Positions 1 through 5,704 of a stretch of DNA of 5,975 bases are shown here, one piece after another. Under the pieces are notes generated by a model, which saw nothing but the letters and a program-made list of their open reading frames with translations, did no database searches and was not told the DNA's origin. The translations under genes and the position numbers were made by a program. Location of the stretch: the NCBI GenBank assembly GCA_021405325.1, contig QWII01000196.1:1-5975 (forward strand), given 5' to 3'. Within the stretch, counting starts at the first letter, position 1. Every line of letters starts with the position of its first letter. This DNA is from Caldilinea sp. CFX5 (GTDB lineage Bacteria > Chloroflexota > Anaerolineae > Caldilineales > Caldilineaceae).

Positions 1-39
1 TTGATGCGGTGGTTTCGACAAGCTCAACCACCGCATCAA
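1..39. repeat. Palindromic intergenic element (14-bp arms)
   Basis: Bases 1-14 (TTGATGCGGTGGTT) are the exact reverse complement of 26-39, with an 11-nt loop at 15-25 reading TCGACAAGCTC. The element starts at the first base of the window, so it may extend further left. The core TTTCGACAAGCTCAACCA is one I remember as a recurrent palindromic repeat in many environmental bacterial genomes; that recollection is not checked here. It could act as a terminator for a gene to the left, but no T-tract follows it. Confidence 0.75.
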
Positions 40-143
40 TGACCGAACCAACCTGTTCACGTTTTGCTCACGTTCGTCTCACGCCTGTCCGCTATGCTGA
101 TGACATCGAGTGTTTGCCGATCTGTTGAGGCAAAAGTGGAGAG

Positions 144-187
144 GCAGAAGAGAAGAGGCAGAAGAGGAGCGGGCAGAAGAGGAGCGG
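144..187 (+). repeat. Purine-rich 15-bp tandem repeat carrying the RBS
   Basis: Two exact 15-bp copies of GCAGAAGAGGAGCGG lie back to back at 158-172 and 173-187, preceded by an imperfect 14-base copy at 144-157. Both exact copies contain AGAGGAG, a good Shine-Dalgarno core. The last copy sits immediately before the start codon of the CatE-like gene, so repeat gain or loss would add or remove SD-like sequences without touching the coding frame. Confidence 0.8.
179..184 (+). promoter_or_regulatory. Shine-Dalgarno of the CatE-like gene
   Basis: GAGGAG at 179-184 lies 4 nt before the ATG at 189 and 7 nt before a second in-frame ATG at 192. The spacing favours the second Met as the real start, which would shorten the protein by one residue. 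It is the downstream one of two identical SD-bearing repeat units. Confidence 0.55.
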
Positions 188-188
188 A

Positions 189-1040
189 ATGATGAACAGT
201 ATCCATCCGGACGCCGCCATGGGGGTGGTCACATTGACGGTGGCCGACCTGGGGCGATCCGTGGCCTTTTATGAAGAGAATATCGGTTTGACTACCCAGA
301 GCAAGAGCGCCAGTGAAGCGTTGCTGGGGGTCGGCACGCGGCCTTTGTTGCGGTTGCAAGCGTTACCCGGCGCCCGCTACGCACCACGCACCACGGGGCT
401 GTTTCACTTTGCCCTGCGTGTGCCGTCGCGATTGGAACTGGCGCGCACAATTGAGCATCTGGCGCGCACCCGCACCAGCATTGACGGCGCCGCGGACCAC
501 ACCGTCAGCGAAGCGCTCTATCTGCACGACCCTGACCGACATGGCATTGAGATTTACCGGGATCGCCCGCGTGACGCCTGGTATGATCAAAACGGCAACT
601 TCCTGATCGATACCCACCGGCTGGACATCGACGGCATCATGGCCGAACTGGATGGCGGCTCGGCGCCCTGGCAGGGGCTGCACCCGGCGACCGATATGGG
701 CCACATTCACCTGCGCGTGGCCGAGCTAGAGAAGAGCCGTGCCTTCTATGCCAATGTGCTGGGTTTTGGCGTCATGGCGGATATGGGCAGCGCCTTATTT
801 ATCAGCGCCGGCGGCTATCACCATCACATCGGCATGAATGTATGGGCCGGCGTTGGCGTACCCGCGCCCTCGTGTGACGCGGCCCGCTTGGTCAGCTATG
901 AAGTGCTATTGCCGGATGCCGATGCGCTGGATAGTGTCGTCGAACGGGTGAAAGCCGCCGGCTACCAACCAACGCAACAAGAGGCCGGTTGGTTAGTGCA
1001 GGATCCCTCACAGAATGGGGTTCTGTTGCGAATAGTGTAA
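189..1040 (+). CDS. VOC family protein, CatE-type catechol-2,3-dioxygenase-like
   Basis: A 283-residue protein with two vicinal-oxygen-chelate (glyoxalase/extradiol dioxygenase) domains, roughly residues 12-125 and 170-283. Each opens with the typical strand-helix pattern (VTLTVADLGRSVAFYEENIG; HIHLRVAELEKSRAFYANVL). Candidate metal ligands are H73 in GLFHFAL, E121 in DPDRHGIEIY, H172/H174 in GHIHLRV and H211-H213 in GGYHHHIGMNVW. The second domain ends in NGVLLRIV, with no Glu where the first has E121; as I recall the B. subtilis CatE sequence, that also lacks this Glu, so it looks family-typical rather than decay. Length and motifs match CatE/MhqO proteins, which cleave catechol or hydroquinone-type rings using a metal ion in the cytoplasm. 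The substrate is not visible from sequence. The DoxX gene downstream on the same strand supports the assignment. The start is ATG 189, or ATG 192 by SD spacing. Confidence is high for fold, moderate for dioxygenase role. Confidence 0.88.
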   Translation: MMNSIHPDAAMGVVTLTVADLGRSVAFYEENIGLTTQSKSASEALLGVGTRPLLRLQALPGARYAPRTTGLFHFALRVPSRLELARTIEHLARTRTSIDGAADHTVSEALYLHDPDRHGIEIYRDRPRDAWYDQNGNFLIDTHRLDIDGIMAELDGGSAPWQGLHPATDMGHIHLRVAELEKSRAFYANVLGFGVMADMGSALFISAGGYHHHIGMNVWAGVGVPAPSCDAARLVSYEVLLPDADALDSVVERVKAAGYQPTQQEAGWLVQDPSQNGVLLRIV

Positions 1041-1106
1041 ATCGTAGGTGTACGCCCAAAGGCGCCCACAACTGCACGGCTCTTTGGCGAGCAGGGAAGG
1101 TCCGTC

Positions 1107-1163
1107 TGTCACCCTGGAAGGGTCTCCCGTGTATTGCAGGCGAGAGACCCTTCCAGGGTGACA
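1107..1163. repeat. Palindromic element, 20-bp perfect arms (GTCACCC type)
   Basis: TGTCACCCTGGAAGGGTCTC at 1107-1126 is the exact reverse complement of 1144-1163, with a 17-nt loop. Each arm is itself foldable: ACCCT (1111-1115) pairs with AGGGT (1119-1123) around a 3-nt loop. The element lies between the CatE-like and DoxX genes. It has no T-tract, so it looks more like a dispersed REP/MITE-like element than a designed terminator, though it could attenuate read-through. It is related to the elements at 5601-5697 and 5705-5769. Confidence 0.8.
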
Positions 1164-1282
1164 AATTCCTCCACAGCGTTTTCCCTAGCCCTCAGGTTGC
1201 TGCCTATGGGTGGCAAAGTGCATCTACGGTTGAATAATCAAGTATAGTGTAAAAACAATTTTTAGAAAGCGGTACAATCTGT

Positions 1283-1696
1283 ATGAATAACACACAATCC
1301 ACTCAAAATTGGGGCTTACTCCTGCTTCGCGTCGCCGTTGGTCTGGTCTTTGCCGTACATGGCGCTCAGAAACTGTTGCTCTTTGGGGTCGGTGGGACAG
1401 CCGGATTCCTTGGTTCTTTGGGCATTCCTTTGCCCGAAGTGGCGGCGGTTGTCGTCATCCTGGTTGAATTGATTGGCGGGCTGGCGTTGTTGATTGGTCT
1501 TGGCACTCGTTATGTCGCCGCGTTGCTGGCAGTCAATATGGCAGTGGCGCTCTTCACCGTCCACCTACCCAACGGCTTCTTTGTCGATGGCGGCGGTGTG
1601 GAATTTGTCCTGGTGTTGTTAGCAGCGGCACTCTTCTTTGCCCTACATGGCGGCGGCGCCCTGGCCGTGGATCGCCGGCTGACCGCCAGCGCCTAA
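1283..1696 (+). CDS. DoxX family membrane protein (CatD/MhqP-like)
   Basis: A 137-residue integral membrane protein with four likely transmembrane helices at about residues 11-31, 50-72, 76-94 and 105-122. The N-terminal LLLLRVAVGLVFAVHGAQKL, the GFLGSLGIP loop, VELIGGLALLIGLGTR and the closing LAVDR are classic DoxX/CatD features, and the length is normal for the family. DoxX proteins are poorly understood; CatD and MhqP in Bacillus accompany ring-cleaving dioxygenases in quinone/catechol stress operons. The same order is seen here, with the dioxygenase-like gene 242 bp upstream on the same strand. The ATG at 1283 has only a weak purine stretch (AGAAAG, 1264-1269) upstream, at long spacing, so translation initiation is unclear. 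A separate promoter could lie in the AT-rich 1230-1260 stretch, but no good -35/-10 pair is visible. Family is confident; function is inferred from linkage. Confidence 0.9.
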   Translation: MNNTQSTQNWGLLLLRVAVGLVFAVHGAQKLLLFGVGGTAGFLGSLGIPLPEVAAVVVILVELIGGLALLIGLGTRYVAALLAVNMAVALFTVHLPNGFFVDGGGVEFVLVLLAAALFFALHGGGALAVDRRLTASA

Positions 1697-1701
1697 AAGC
1701 A

Positions 1702-1739
1702 AAGACAAGAAGATCAGGAGTTTTCTGTCTTCTTGTCTT
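1702..1739. terminator. Shared hairpin between convergent genes
   Basis: AAGACAAGAAGA (1702-1713) pairs perfectly with TCTTCTTGTCTT (1728-1739) around a 14-nt loop. It begins 5 nt after the DoxX stop and ends 4 nt before the stop of the minus-strand glycosidase-like gene, where a bidirectional terminator is expected. The stem is GC-poor. On the minus strand it is followed by a T-rich run (TTTGCTTTT); on the plus strand the downstream bases are not a clean T-tract, so it should work better for the minus-strand genes. Confidence 0.55.
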
Positions 1740-1743
1740 CTTG

Positions 1744-2688
1744 TCATCTCTTCGCCAGCCGTAGCACCGCACACGCATTTTCCCACGCCAGCAACGGATC
1801 GGCGCAACTTTCGTAGGTGCCGATCTGCCCTTCCCAAGCCCAGACATAAAGCGCATCGGGCTGACGGCGCACCAACGTTGCGCCCTGGTCGAAGATCCGC
1901 TTTTCGCGACCGGCCTGGGCGCGCCAGCATTCCAGCCATTCGTGATGAACTTTGCCATATTGCCTGGCAATCGCCGCCATCTGATCGACAATCGGCTCCA
2001 TCTCCTGGACGGGGCGGTCATTGTTGGTCCAGTAGATGTCGGTGCCGATGTTGTCGAGCGACGCGATCTGCGCCGTCGGTTCCCACATGGCGTCATCGTG
2101 GGGCATGAGACAGCAGAAGGTCTCCAGAGCCGGGTGGTTGGCTTTGCAATAGTCGGCAATGGTGCGCACATAATCCACAACACATTGTTGGCGGAAGGCT
2201 TCCTGTTGATCTGGTGGGGTGGTCGTCAGGTCGCCATCATACCGTTCGGCATAGCGGGCGCGACAGGCGGCGCAGTAGCAGTCGCGCAGTGGGGTCGGTT
2301 CATCGACAAAGTAGCCGGCAAACCCGGCGCTAGCGACGACATCGATCAGCTTTTGGATATAGGCAACGCACTCGGCGTTCACATAACAACCGGCGTTCAA
2401 CGGCACACCATTCATGCCGACTTGAAAACATTGGGGATGACTCAGCAGAAAATGGCTGGAACGCCCGCCGCCAAAGAGGTTGAGCGCCCCCCAAAAGAGC
2501 GCCAGGGGACGGATACCCTGTTCTTTGGCCAACCGGGGGCCGAAGTTGATCTTACCGGGGTAGTGAACAAAGTCGATCTCCTGCATACAGAGAAAGACAT
2601 CATCGAGTTGTAATTCTCGCATGGCGCGGAAGTCGGTTGCCATGTGCTTGGGGTTGTGATGGCCGAGGTAGGAGACGCCGGTTTTCAT
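1744..2688 (-). CDS. TIM-barrel glycoside hydrolase-like protein with Cys cluster
   Basis: A 314-residue protein without a signal peptide or membrane segment, probably cytoplasmic. Its alternating strand/helix layout, an acidic pair at a strand end (GYFVDEP, D129-E130), a second candidate acid in VHHEWLECW (E250) and the aromatic YVWAWEGQIG segment (281-290) resemble TIM-barrel glycosidase-like proteins. Directly after D129-E130 comes a Cys cluster CYCAACRARY (C137, C139, C142); similar clusters after the catalytic strand occur in several uncharacterised glycosidase-like families, where they may bind metal. I do not recognise an exact family or substrate. The ATG at 2688 is well supported by AGAGGAG six nt upstream (2695-2701, minus strand). 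It is the last gene of the minus-strand set, 94 bp after the glycerate kinase stop, and ends at the hairpin shared with DoxX. The gene is certainly real; the glycosidase assignment is tentative and catalysis is unproven. Confidence 0.7.
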   Translation of the reverse strand: MKTGVSYLGHHNPKHMATDFRAMRELQLDDVFLCMQEIDFVHYPGKINFGPRLAKEQGIRPLALFWGALNLFGGGRSSHFLLSHPQCFQVGMNGVPLNAGCYVNAECVAYIQKLIDVVASAGFAGYFVDEPTPLRDCYCAACRARYAERYDGDLTTTPPDQQEAFRQQCVVDYVRTIADYCKANHPALETFCCLMPHDDAMWEPTAQIASLDNIGTDIYWTNNDRPVQEMEPIVDQMAAIARQYGKVHHEWLECWRAQAGREKRIFDQGATLVRRQPDALYVWAWEGQIGTYESCADPLLAWENACAVLRLAKR

Positions 2689-2721
2689 GGTTTACTCCTC
2701 TACTGTAGTTCTTCGCTCGTA

Positions 2722-2763
2722 GCCGGTCCGTGACCGGCGCTTACAACGCCGGTCCGTGACCGG
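2722..2763. repeat. Two direct copies of a small GC-rich palindrome
   Basis: CCGGTCCGTGACCGG occurs at 2723-2737 and again at 2749-2763, a 26-bp period. Each copy is a 6-bp stem (CCGGTC/GACCGG) around the loop CGT; the first extends to a 7-bp stem with G2722 and C2738. They fill most of the 94-bp gap between the glycerate kinase stop and the SD of the next minus-strand gene. On the minus strand they could form two hairpins in the mRNA and stabilise it or attenuate it. They resemble the hairpin units at 4167-4268 in design (short stem, 3-nt loop, nearby TTACAA) but not in stem sequence. Confidence 0.75.
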
Positions 2764-2782
2764 TTACAAGCGATCTTAGTCG

Positions 2783-4141
2783 TTATCCCTCAACAAAGAC
2801 AAAGAGCAAGTCATTCACATTTGTTTGGGTTGGCCCGGTGCGTAGCAGGTCATTGGTTGCTTGCAAAAAGGGGTAAGCGTCGTGCCGGCGTAGATAGTCC
2901 ATTGCGCTCAGACCGGCAGCTTCTCCGCGCGCGACGGTTGCGCTGTCGGCAAGACCGCCGGCGCTATCGGTGGGGCCGTCGGTGCCGTCGGTGGCGAGAG
3001 AAGCAATTGTGACGCCGGGCGTGTTGCGCAGGGCCAACGCGGCGGCCAGGGCGAGTTCCTGGTTGCGACCACCGCGGCCCGGATTCGCCCCTAGCGTAAC
3101 GGTGGTTTCACCGCCAAGCACGAGACAGGCCGGCGCAGCAATCGGCAACCCACTGGCGCGCACCTCTTTGGCCAGCGCCACTGCCACTTTGGCAACGTGC
3201 GCCGCTTCGCCTTCCACATAGGTAGTGAGCAGCATGGTGTGATAGCCCAGTTCCCGCGCTTTGACCAGGGCGGCATCAGCGGCGACGCGGTTGTCGGCGA
3301 CGATGACATTCTGGGTTTTGGCAAAGGCTGGGTCGCCGCTTTTGGGCGTATCAGCAATCGTACCGGCCAGCCCGGCGCGCAACCGCGTCACAATGGCGGG
3401 CGGCAACTTCTCGGCCAGATCGTACTTTTCGACCACGGCCCAGGCATCGGCCCAGGTGCTGGCATCCGGCACGGTCGGCCCACTAGCGATCACATCGAGC
3501 GGGCTGCCGATGACATCACTCAGCGCCAGGGTGATGAGCGTCGCCGGGGCCACGGCCCGCGCCAGTTGACCACCCTTGACCGCACTGCAATGTTTGCGCA
3601 GACAGTTGATCTCGTTGATGGTGGCGCCACAGGCCAGCAGGGCGTTGGTCATCCCTTGTTTGTCGGCCAGCGTCAAGCCCTCCGCCGGGGCCACCAACAA
3701 CGCCGAGCCGCCGCCGGAGAGCAGGGCAATGATGAGGTCGTCCGGGCCAGCTTCGTGGGCCAGCGCCAGAATTTGCTGCCCAGCCGCCACGCCCGCCGCA
3801 TCCGGCATGGGGTGGGACGCTTCGGCAATGCGCACCCGATTGGTCGGGCCGCCGTGGTCGGTTTTGACGACGACTAGGCCGGTGGTGATGCGGTCGCCTA
3901 AGAGCTGTTCCACCGCTTGGGTCATGGGCGCACCCGCTTTGCCCGCGCCAATGACGAAGAGGCGGCGGAATTGGGTTAGATCATAGTGTTGCGCACCGAC
4001 GGTTAGGCGATTACCTTGGCGTTGCAGAACGTGTAGGACAGCGCCATAGGGATCAACGGCTGTCAGCGCTGCCTCTAAAACTGCGGTAATTTTCTGTCGC
4101 ACGGGGGGATTGGGTTGTAAGATGGATGGATCAAAGCGCAT
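2783..4141 (-). CDS. Glycerate 2-kinase (DUF4147/MOFRL family)
   Basis: A 452-residue cytoplasmic enzyme of the class II glycerate kinase family, expected to phosphorylate D-glycerate with ATP to 2-phosphoglycerate. The N-terminal DUF4147 domain (about 15-255) shows VIGAGKAG (63-70, candidate active-site Lys68), KTDHGGPT (93-100), EASHPMPD (107-114), the glycine loop LLSGGGSALL (140-149), NCLRKHCSAVKGG (179-191) and SDVIGSPLDVIASGPT (208-223). The C-terminal MOFRL domain (about 335-450) shows LGGETTVT (342-349), GRGGRNQE (355-362), ATDGTDGPTDSAGG (383-396) and the closing TGPTQTNVNDL (435-445). Nothing essential appears missing and the length is normal. The ATG at 4141 follows GAGGTGAG on the minus strand at about 5 nt. 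It lies downstream of the SDR gene (140-bp gap) and upstream of the glycosidase-like gene (94-bp gap). Glycerate sources could be glyoxylate, serine or sugar-acid breakdown; the neighbours hint at sugar catabolism. TtuD/GckA-type naming is possible, but the symbol is left open. Confidence 0.95.
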   Translation of the reverse strand: MRFDPSILQPNPPVRQKITAVLEAALTAVDPYGAVLHVLQRQGNRLTVGAQHYDLTQFRRLFVIGAGKAGAPMTQAVEQLLGDRITTGLVVVKTDHGGPTNRVRIAEASHPMPDAAGVAAGQQILALAHEAGPDDLIIALLSGGGSALLVAPAEGLTLADKQGMTNALLACGATINEINCLRKHCSAVKGGQLARAVAPATLITLALSDVIGSPLDVIASGPTVPDASTWADAWAVVEKYDLAEKLPPAIVTRLRAGLAGTIADTPKSGDPAFAKTQNVIVADNRVAADAALVKARELGYHTMLLTTYVEGEAAHVAKVAVALAKEVRASGLPIAAPACLVLGGETTVTLGANPGRGGRNQELALAAALALRNTPGVTIASLATDGTDGPTDSAGGLADSATVARGEAAGLSAMDYLRRHDAYPFLQATNDLLRTGPTQTNVNDLLFVFVEG

Positions 4142-4166
4142 CTTTGCTCACCTCACAATGCGCTGG

Positions 4167-4268
4167 ATCGTAGGTGCGGTTTGTAACCGCACGGGGTTCG
4201 GTGAGAACGCACGGTTACAAATGGCATGGGTTCGGGGAGAACGTGCGGTTACAAACCGCACCTACGAT
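4167..4268. repeat. Nested palindrome with 26-bp arms and internal 34-bp-period repeat
   Basis: Bases 4167-4192 (ATCGTAGGTGCGGTTTGTAA followed by CCGCAC) are the exact reverse complement of 4243-4268. Each arm is itself a hairpin: GTGCGGTT and AACCGCAC form an 8-bp stem around a 3-nt loop. Inside, 4194-4220 and 4228-4254 are direct repeats (27 bases, 3 differences), so the right arm is partly a second copy of the inner unit. The element fills the gap between the SDR gene stop (4282) and the glycerate kinase SD, so it would be transcribed if the two genes share an mRNA. It looks like a multi-copy REP-type element. No transposase is in the window. Confidence 0.85.
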
Positions 4269-4281
4269 TATGGGAAATTCG

Positions 4282-5277
4282 TTATGCGTTCGGCCATGCC
4301 TTTTGATAGGCTACCAGCATCCGATCATAAAGCTGATCCAGCGCTTGATCGACTACCTGGCGCGCCGGGTCGGCGTCGTACCAGGCCATGACCTCTTCGG
4401 CGCCGCGACTCAACGGGGTCGTGCAGATGAAATCGGGGACAAGGCGTTTGATTTTGCTGTTGTCAAAGATCATGCTGTTGGCTTTGTCACCCAATAGACC
4501 GGCGCCCAAGTTGGGATCATAGGCGTTGAGCAAGTCCGATGGGATATGGACATAAGTCGGGTTGGCGACACCGGCGGCGCGGGCGAAAATCTCATAGATC
4601 TGATTCCAGTTCAGCCACTCATCAGAGGTGATGTGGAAGGCGTCGCCGATGGCGCGGCTGTTGCCCAGCAGGCCGACAAAGCCTTTGGCAAAATCGGTGT
4701 GGTGGGTCATCGTCCAGAGCGACGTACCGTCGCCATGAATAACCACTGGTTTGCCCTGGCGCATCCGGTGGACGGTGGTGTAACCGCCGTTAAAGGGAAA
4801 CAGAGTCTTGTCATAGGTGTGCGAGGGACGCACAATGGTCATTGGGAATTTGTTGTCCCGGTATTCACGCAACAGGAGTTCCTCACAGGCAATTTTATTG
4901 CGCGAGTAGAGCCAGTAGGGGTTATCCAGCGGCGTCGATTCGGTGGCGGGCAGGCTGGCGGGGGGCGTCTGGTAGGCCGAGGCCGAGCTAATAAAAATGT
5001 ATTGCCCGACCCGCCCCTTAAAGAGGGCCAGATCGGTTTCAACTTGCTCTGGTGTAAAGGCGATCCAGTCCACCACCACATCAAAGGTATGACCGGCCAG
5101 GGCGGCGGCAGCCGATGCGCGATCACGGATATCACCATTAAGGACAGTCACACCGGGCGGCACGGGGCGGTCGGTCTGGCCGCGGTTGAGCAGGTACATC
5201 GCAAAGCCACGGTCTGCGGCCAGGGGGGTGCAAGCGGAACTGATCTTGCCGGTGCCGCCGATAAAGAGGACTTTCAT
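4282..5277 (-). CDS. NAD(P)-dependent epimerase/dehydratase-like extended SDR
   Basis: A 331-residue cytoplasmic Rossmann-fold protein. The N-terminal nucleotide-binding motif is MKVLFIGGTGKIS (GGTG 7-10), followed by LLNRGQ (29-34), GDIRD (48-52) and the strand-end FISSASAY (95-102). The catalytic pair is Y124 and K128 in YSRNK. IVRPSHTYD (148-156) and the substrate-side VIHGDGTSLWTMTHHTDFA (179-197) follow as in extended SDRs. The GGTGxIS/NRG variant is typical of the CSP41/nucleoside-diphosphate-sugar-epimerase-like subgroup, whose bacterial members mostly lack known substrates, so I would not call it a specific epimerase. The frame is open further upstream to a TTG at 5367, but I chose ATG 5277 because AAGGAGA stands 7 nt before it and the Rossmann strand begins there. 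It is followed on the same strand by glycerate kinase after 140 bp, suggesting sugar or sugar-acid metabolism. Confidence 0.9.
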   Translation of the reverse strand: MKVLFIGGTGKISSACTPLAADRGFAMYLLNRGQTDRPVPPGVTVLNGDIRDRASAAAALAGHTFDVVVDWIAFTPEQVETDLALFKGRVGQYIFISSASAYQTPPASLPATESTPLDNPYWLYSRNKIACEELLLREYRDNKFPMTIVRPSHTYDKTLFPFNGGYTTVHRMRQGKPVVIHGDGTSLWTMTHHTDFAKGFVGLLGNSRAIGDAFHITSDEWLNWNQIYEIFARAAGVANPTYVHIPSDLLNAYDPNLGAGLLGDKANSMIFDNSKIKRLVPDFICTTPLSRGAEEVMAWYDADPARQVVDQALDQLYDRMLVAYQKAWPNA

Positions 5278-5284
5278 GAAAGGG

Positions 5285-5291
5285 TCTCCTT
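5285..5291 (-). promoter_or_regulatory. Shine-Dalgarno that fixes the SDR start
   Basis: AAGGAGA on the minus strand (complement of 5285-5291) lies 7 nt upstream of the ATG at 5277. The 30 extra codons available upstream in this frame are Ser/Pro/Gln-rich and precede the first Rossmann strand, so they are not part of the enzyme. Confidence 0.8.
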
Positions 5292-5322
5292 GGATTTGTG
5301 TCTGGGAGGATGGTGACGATGA

Positions 5323-5367
5323 AGTTAAATTTCTCGGAATGGGTAACGGGTTATTGACGATGAACAA
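5323..5367 (-). pseudogene. Possible N-terminal remnant of a DUF3368/PIN toxin
   Basis: In the frame beginning at TTG 5367, overlapping the 3' end of the UPF0175 gene by 43 nt, the translation after the start codon reads FIVNNPLPIPRNLT. From memory, DUF3368 (PIN-like) proteins begin with a pattern near IVSNTSPIxNLA, and their genes usually start overlapping or just after the UPF0175 stop. The match is short: I, V, N, P, I, N and L in order, with one extra residue. The rest of a roughly 150-residue toxin is absent, and the SDR gene begins at 5277. An ATG at the upstream edge of the overlap leads out of frame to a stop after seven codons, which would fit a frameshift. Chance similarity is a real alternative. 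Confidence 0.3.
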
Positions 5368-5570
5368 GCAGCATTAGCGTTTTTTAGATCTTCCTCAAGT
5401 TCATCCGGTTCCTCACCAAACGGCGACAAACCATGCTGGCTTAGTAGAAGGAAGAACTGTGAGCGCGGGACTCCAGCCAGACGTGCGGCTGATCCAGTGC
5501 TAAGTTGTCCAGAACGATACAATTCGATAGCCAGTTGATTCGTTGTTGCCAATGTCATAGCTGTCCCCAT
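5325..5570 (-). CDS. UPF0175 family small protein (antitoxin-like)
   Basis: An 81-residue protein whose core IELYRSGQLSTGSAARLAG (15-33), the following PRSQFFLLLSQHGLSP (35-50) and the acidic tail DELEEDL (56-62) fit UPF0175 proteins. That family carries a helix-turn-helix-like region and is often encoded beside DUF3368/PIN proteins as the presumed antitoxin. Two things are odd. The usual N-terminal 20-25 residues before the YRSG helix are largely missing, and the in-frame upstream sequence meets a TGA eight codons before the ATG, so no longer form is encoded. No intact toxin follows; the SDR gene starts 47 bp downstream. ATG 5570 has no SD, whereas ATG 5558 is preceded by GGGGA, so a 77-residue product is equally likely. 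Base composition is visibly more AT-rich than in the glycerate kinase gene. It may be a functional solitary regulator or a decaying half of a toxin-antitoxin pair. Confidence 0.7.
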   Translation of the reverse strand: MGTAMTLATTNQLAIELYRSGQLSTGSAARLAGVPRSQFFLLLSQHGLSPFGEEPDELEEDLKNANAACSSSITRYPFREI

Positions 5571-5600
5571 TTCTAAATTGTGCAGGAACGCTCAAAATTT

Positions 5601-5697
5601 AGGGTCTTCTGGAAGCCTAGGGGTGACAAACTGTAAGAAATGATCGGTGCAGTTTGTCACCCATCTGCATCGAGCGAAGGGGTCTCAAAGAGACCCT
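5601..5697. repeat. Composite nested palindrome, GTCACCC/GGGTCTC type
   Basis: The outer arms AGGGTCT (5601-5607) and AGACCCT (5691-5697) enclose inner arms GGGTGACAAACTG (5621-5633) and its exact complement at 5650-5662, with a 16-nt loop. A further hairpin at the right end, GGGTCTC (5680-5686) with GAGACCC (5690-5696), closes on the loop AAA. The right half reads TGTCACCC, then a spacer containing GAGCGAAG, then GGGTCTC. This is a longer version of the arm of the element at 1107-1163, so the two belong to one family. Confidence 0.7.
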
Positions 5698-5704
5698 AAA
5701 AGCC

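Noticed and set aside
1041..1075. Decayed copy of the ATCGTAGGTG element seen at 4167
   Set aside because: It shares only the first 10 bases (ATCGTAGGTG) and a 4-bp stem (CGCC/GGCG); too little to call a repeat copy.
1230..1278. Promoter for the DoxX gene (TATAGT at 1243-1248 or TACAAT at 1273-1278)
   Set aside because: Neither -10-like hexamer has a matching -35 at acceptable spacing, and the second is too close to the start codon.
1942..2613. Long plus-strand open frame (223 codons) opposite the glycosidase-like gene
   Set aside because: It lies wholly antisense to a gene with a good SD and coherent protein features, and its translation shows no recognisable family pattern.
3197..3877. 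Plus-strand open frame (226 codons) opposite glycerate kinase
   Set aside because: It is rich in Gly/Arg/His/Gln, as expected from the reverse complement of a GC-rich gene. The minus strand has all DUF4147/MOFRL motifs.
2722..4268. CRISPR-like array from repeated palindromes
   Set aside because: There are only two copies at each site, with spacers of 7-11 bases and unrelated repeat sequences at the two sites. No cas genes are present.
4546..5316. Plus-strand open frame (256 codons) opposite the SDR gene
   Set aside because: It is an antisense shadow; the SDR on the minus strand has full Rossmann and YxxxK motifs and a strong SD.
5278..5367. N-terminal extension of the SDR protein to TTG 5367
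   Set aside because: The SD at 5285-5291 points to ATG 5277, the Rossmann fold starts at that Met, and the extra 30 residues are low-complexity and overlap the UPF0175 gene.
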